Shown piece after piece: positions 61,777 through 64,000 of a DNA stretch of 64,000 bases. Location: assembly GCF_037071985.1 (NCBI RefSeq), contig NZ_JAXHDF010000007.1, forward strand, positions 191,010-255,009, given 5' to 3'. The first letter of the stretch is position 1, and every line of letters starts with the position of its first letter. A program made the position numbers and the translations under genes. Under the pieces are notes generated by a model that had not been told where the DNA came from, did not search any database, and saw nothing but the letters and a program-made list of their open reading frames with translations. This stretch comes from Pseudogracilibacillus sp037071985. Its GTDB lineage: Bacteria; Bacillota; Bacilli; Bacillales; Amphibacillaceae.

Positions 61777-62688
61777 GCGCAACTTCTGATGCGATCGCGC
61801 GACTTTAAACCTGAATGGCGCAACTTCCGATGTGATCGCGCGACTTTCAACTTGCATTGCGCAACTTCCGACGCGATCGCGCGACTTTTAACTTGAATTG
61901 CGCAACTTCTGATGCGATCGAGCGACTTTACACTTGAATTGCGCAACTTCTGACGCGATCGAGCGACTTCACCCTTGCATCGCGCAACTTCCGATGTGAT
62001 CGCGCGACTTCACCTTGAATGGCGCAACTTCTCATGTGATAGCGCGACTTCACCCTGAATGGCGCAACTTCTCACGCGAGCGCGCGACTTTAAACCTGAA
62101 TGGCGCAACTTCTTATGCGATCGTGCGACTTCACCTTGCATTGCGCAACTTCTGACGCGATCGAGCGACTTTAAACTTGCATTGCGCGACTTCACACTTG
62201 AATGGCGCAACTTCCGATGTGATCGCGCGACTTTACACTTGAATGGCGCAACTTCCGATGCGATCGCGCAACTTTCAACCTGAATGGCGCAACTTCAGGA
62301 CGATCGCGCGACTTTAAACTTGCATTGCGCAACTTTCAACCTGAATGGCGCAACTTCTCATGCGATCGAGCGACTTTACACTTGCATCGCGCAACTTTTG
62401 ACGTGATCGAGCGACTTTCAACCTGAATGGCGCAACTTCTAAAGCAATCGCGCGACTTTACACTTTAATCGCGCAACTTCCAACGCGATCGCGCGACTTT
62501 ACACTTGAATGGCGCAACTCCTGACGCGATCGAGCGACTTCACCCTTGAATGGCGCAACTTCAGCACGATCGCGCGACTTTAAACTTGCATTGCGCAACT
62601 TCCGATGCGATCGCGCAACTTTCAACCTGAATGGCGCAACTTCTGACGCGATCGAGCGACTTCACCCTTGCATCGCGCAACTTTTAAA
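61777..62688. repeat. Tandem array of ~41-bp units made of two ~20-bp halves
   Basis: Roughly 22 units start at 61777, 61818, 61859, 61900, 61941, 61982, 62022, 62062, 62103, 62143 and so on to 62675, at 40-41 bp spacing. Two are half-length (62184 and 62327, 21 bp). Each unit is a first half like GCGCAACTTCTGATGCGATC and a second half like GCGCGACTTTAAACCTGAAT plus one base, so the word GCGCRACTT recurs every ~20 bp. Most units carry a GCGATCGM-type palindrome at the centre. It is far richer in G+C than flanking DNA. The 41-bp period is not a multiple of three, so it is not a protein repeat. It fills the space between the tusA terminator and the NERD gene. Confidence 0.95.
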
Positions 62689-62727
62689 CAAAAATCCAAT
62701 TTTGTGTACTTTTTTGTGTAATAAAGT

Positions 62728-63630
62728 TTAATTTTGCAGGATCCTTGTCGCAAGATATCTTGAGTTTACTCCCAAAAACTCTCTGCATTGTTTGTTCGTT
62801 ATGGTATCTCCAAATAATAAGAAATAATCCTGCAATGCGCGATTATGTGCATCTTTTGAATTAGTATTACAGCTCGGACATTGCCACCTCCCGTATGCTC
62901 GCTTCATCCCAAGCTTCCTACACTGAGGACAATGGATACCCGGCTGGATCTGTTGCTTATTAATATTGAATTCCTCTAATACATCATATGTAAAATCCTC
63001 GCATTCACTTAGAATGGCGTTTACAATTCTATTTTTTAATTGTTGATTTACTGTTTTTTGTTTACTGTGGCTCGCATCCATTTTCATGACTCTAAGCGGA
63101 ATTTCTTCCACATAAGCCATTACCTTTTTGATGCTCTCTTCCTCCCCTTTTACATGAATGATCGTACTCTGCTCCGCAAAGGCGATGAAATAATAGATTG
63201 GAATTCCCGCTAGTCCACGATTTTGCAGCCATCTCATCAGATGATAGACGTTCATCTCAACTTGCGTTATAGGGTATTTATATCCTAGCAATTTTTCACC
63301 GGTATGTTGCAAACATTGTTTAAGAGAAGTATCAAATGTGACCGTTCCTTCATAGCTTTTCACCTCAATAATATAAATAGCTAGAGCAGAAAGTATGACC
63401 GTATCCATTTGAAATTTTTTATCAAAAAGACGAAGTGTGATGTCATTTAAAACAGTGAAATTGTCCGGCAAACTTCGTACATGGTAATCCAATTTACGTT
63501 CGCCGTTATACCCCTTTTGCATCTGTGCAGCCTTCACTCTCATTCGGGGCAGTGCCTCTGTTCGATAATCGAGACGAGGAATTACCGCATCTAATATTTT
63601 TAATGGAACTGGTGGTTTACGCTGTTTGAT
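62728..63630 (-). CDS. NERD-domain nuclease-like protein with C-terminal zinc ribbon
   Basis: About 300 residues. The NERD (nuclease-related) domain keeps the PD-(D/E)xK pattern: GYNGERKLDYHV, Asp in FQMDTVIL and Glu-x-Lys in YIIEVKSYEG. The C-terminus has a CPQC...CPSC zinc ribbon and then a helical segment FLGVNSRYLATRIL that could bind DNA. The first ATG is at 63543, but coding continues 29 codons upstream (IKQRKPPVPLKILDAVIPRLDYRTEALPR), matching the basic, Pro/Leu-rich N-terminus usual for Bacillus NERD proteins. No ATG/GTG/TTG exists there; an ATC at 63628-63630 follows AAAAGGAGAG at proper spacing. Both flanks are tandem repeats. Confidence 0.8.
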   Translation of the reverse strand: MKQRKPPVPLKILDAVIPRLDYRTEALPRMRVKAAQMQKGYNGERKLDYHVRSLPDNFTVLNDITLRLFDKKFQMDTVILSALAIYIIEVKSYEGTVTFDTSLKQCLQHTGEKLLGYKYPITQVEMNVYHLMRWLQNRGLAGIPIYYFIAFAEQSTIIHVKGEEESIKKVMAYVEEIPLRVMKMDASHSKQKTVNQQLKNRIVNAILSECEDFTYDVLEEFNINKQQIQPGIHCPQCRKLGMKRAYGRWQCPSCNTNSKDAHNRALQDYFLLFGDTITNKQCREFLGVNSRYLATRILQN

Positions 63631-63840
63631 ATGTTTTCTCTCCTTTTTACCTAATCATAAATTTTGGTTAACAAAACGTCAAAGCGCTAAAACTTGATAA
63701 TCCGTCCTTTAAACAGTTATAAAAATCAATTTTCTTTCAGAGTAAAATTCAATTTTGCAAGGTGATGATTGATAAGTTATAGAAGTTCAGACAAAATTGG
63801 GGGTGAGTTTGAACATAGTATCTTTGGAGAAACGAAGGGG

Positions 63841-63966
63841 GAGCTACTTTTCGAAGATGGGAGCTAACTTCCGTAAATGTGAGCAACTTTTCGAAATTGA
63901 GAGCTAATTTTCTGAGATATGAGCCACTTTTCGAAAAAGCTAATTGCGGCGTTCTGAGCTGATTTA
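63841..63966. repeat. Second 20-bp-period array (GAGCNACTT type)
   Basis: Units begin at 63841, 63861, 63881, 63901, 63921, about 63938 and 63956, the first five spaced exactly 20 bp: for example GAGCTACTTTTCGAAGATGG, GAGCAACTTTTCGAAATTGA and GAGCCACTTTTCGAAAA. A TTCGAA palindrome occupies the unit centre. Period, phase and the word G(A/C)GCNACTT are shared with the array on the other side of the NERD gene. The rest of 63631-64000 has no gene I can support. Confidence 0.88.
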
Positions 63967-63975
63967 CAAAGAAAA

Positions 63976-64000
63976 GAAGTTAGGTGATTCACCTAACTTC
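63976..64000. terminator. Terminator-like hairpin cut by the window edge
   Basis: GAAGTTAGGTGA (63976-63987) pairs perfectly with TCACCTAACTTC (63989-64000). It probably ends a gene beyond the window; whether a T-tract follows cannot be seen. Confidence 0.6.

Noticed and set aside
61777..62688. CRISPR array
   Set aside because: Units are contiguous and all parts of each unit recur; there are no unique spacers and no cas genes nearby.
61777..62688. Relation to the cyanobacterial HIP1 palindrome because of GCGATCGC words
   Set aside because: The palindrome is part of a tandem unit and varies between copies (GCGATCGA, GTGATCGC); the resemblance is coincidental in a Gram-positive genome.
61585..62731. 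Several 60-103 codon ORFs on both strands within the repeat array
   Set aside because: They are by-products of the GC-rich 41-bp repeat. The period is not a multiple of three, so no consistent peptide repeat results, and no ribosome sites precede them.

Overview
The window is AT-rich DNA with strong Shine-Dalgarno sites, many TTG/GTG starts, lipobox-type lipoproteins, a LysM/NlpC-P60 wall hydrolase, a SipW/CalY amyloid locus and a CpsB/CpsD tyrosine phosphatase/kinase pair. Together these point to a spore-former-related Gram-positive of the Bacillaceae. A salt-tolerant genus such as Oceanobacillus or Virgibacillus is my guess from general gene style, not something the sequence proves. I see no rRNA, tRNA, CRISPR array, phage or intact insertion sequence.

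Layout. (1) 1-4747, minus: a complete Leloir operon, galK-galE-galT-galM. (2) 4748-10714, plus: a divergent unit with a sugar-type ABC importer (binding lipoprotein plus two permeases, no ATPase), an MlrC/M81 metalloenzyme and a cytoplasmic CBM9-like protein. The two divergent promoters carry the same AT-rich operator at their start sites, which ties this unit to galactose metabolism. (3) 10776-12503, minus: phosphoglucomutase pgcA. (4) 12575-30519, minus: a Wzx/Wzy-type exopolysaccharide cluster (Wzz-like protein, tyrosine kinase, phosphatase, 4,6-dehydratase, priming transferase, PaaK-like protein, Stealth phosphotransferase, polymerase, pyruvyl transferase, flippase, F420-dehydrogenase-beta-like protein, GNAT, PLP enzyme, ATP-grasp, DegT aminotransferase). 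It ends in an N-terminally truncated UDP-glucose dehydrogenase. No ordinary glycosyltransferase is present. (5) 31030-32286, plus: LysM/NlpC-P60 hydrolase. (6) 32400-36190: a phosphoglycerate-mutase-like enzyme and SLC13 carboxylate transporter, divergent from a LysR regulator. (7) 36700-42104: ECF sigma factor with its DUF4179 anti-sigma partner, a TapA-like/SipW/FIMAH/CalY amyloid locus, and a polysaccharide-deacetylase lipoprotein. (8) 42467-44820: creatininase-family amidohydrolase and an SH3/glucosaminidase autolysin, with decayed coding remnants between them. (9) 45098-59575, minus: a catabolic operon opened by a GntR/FCD regulator, with a complete LivKHMGF importer and eight oxidoreductase or TPP enzymes. 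Four related palindromes lie around its promoter. (10) 60293-61703, plus: a TsuA/TusA-like thiosulfate uptake pair behind a consensus sigma-A promoter. (11) 61777-64000: a NERD-domain nuclease-like gene between two tandem arrays built on the same 20-bp period and core.

How it fits together. The first half of the window is carbohydrate supply (Leloir pathway, pgcA) feeding a secreted polysaccharide. With the nearby amyloid-fibre locus, deacetylase and wall hydrolases, the region reads as a cell-surface and biofilm-matrix island. The second half is an accessory catabolic island for an unidentified organic acid or alcohol. The most unusual element is the pair of 20-bp-period arrays bracketing the NERD gene. 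That gene keeps its nuclease residues, has a C-terminal zinc ribbon, and appears to begin at a non-standard ATC codon.
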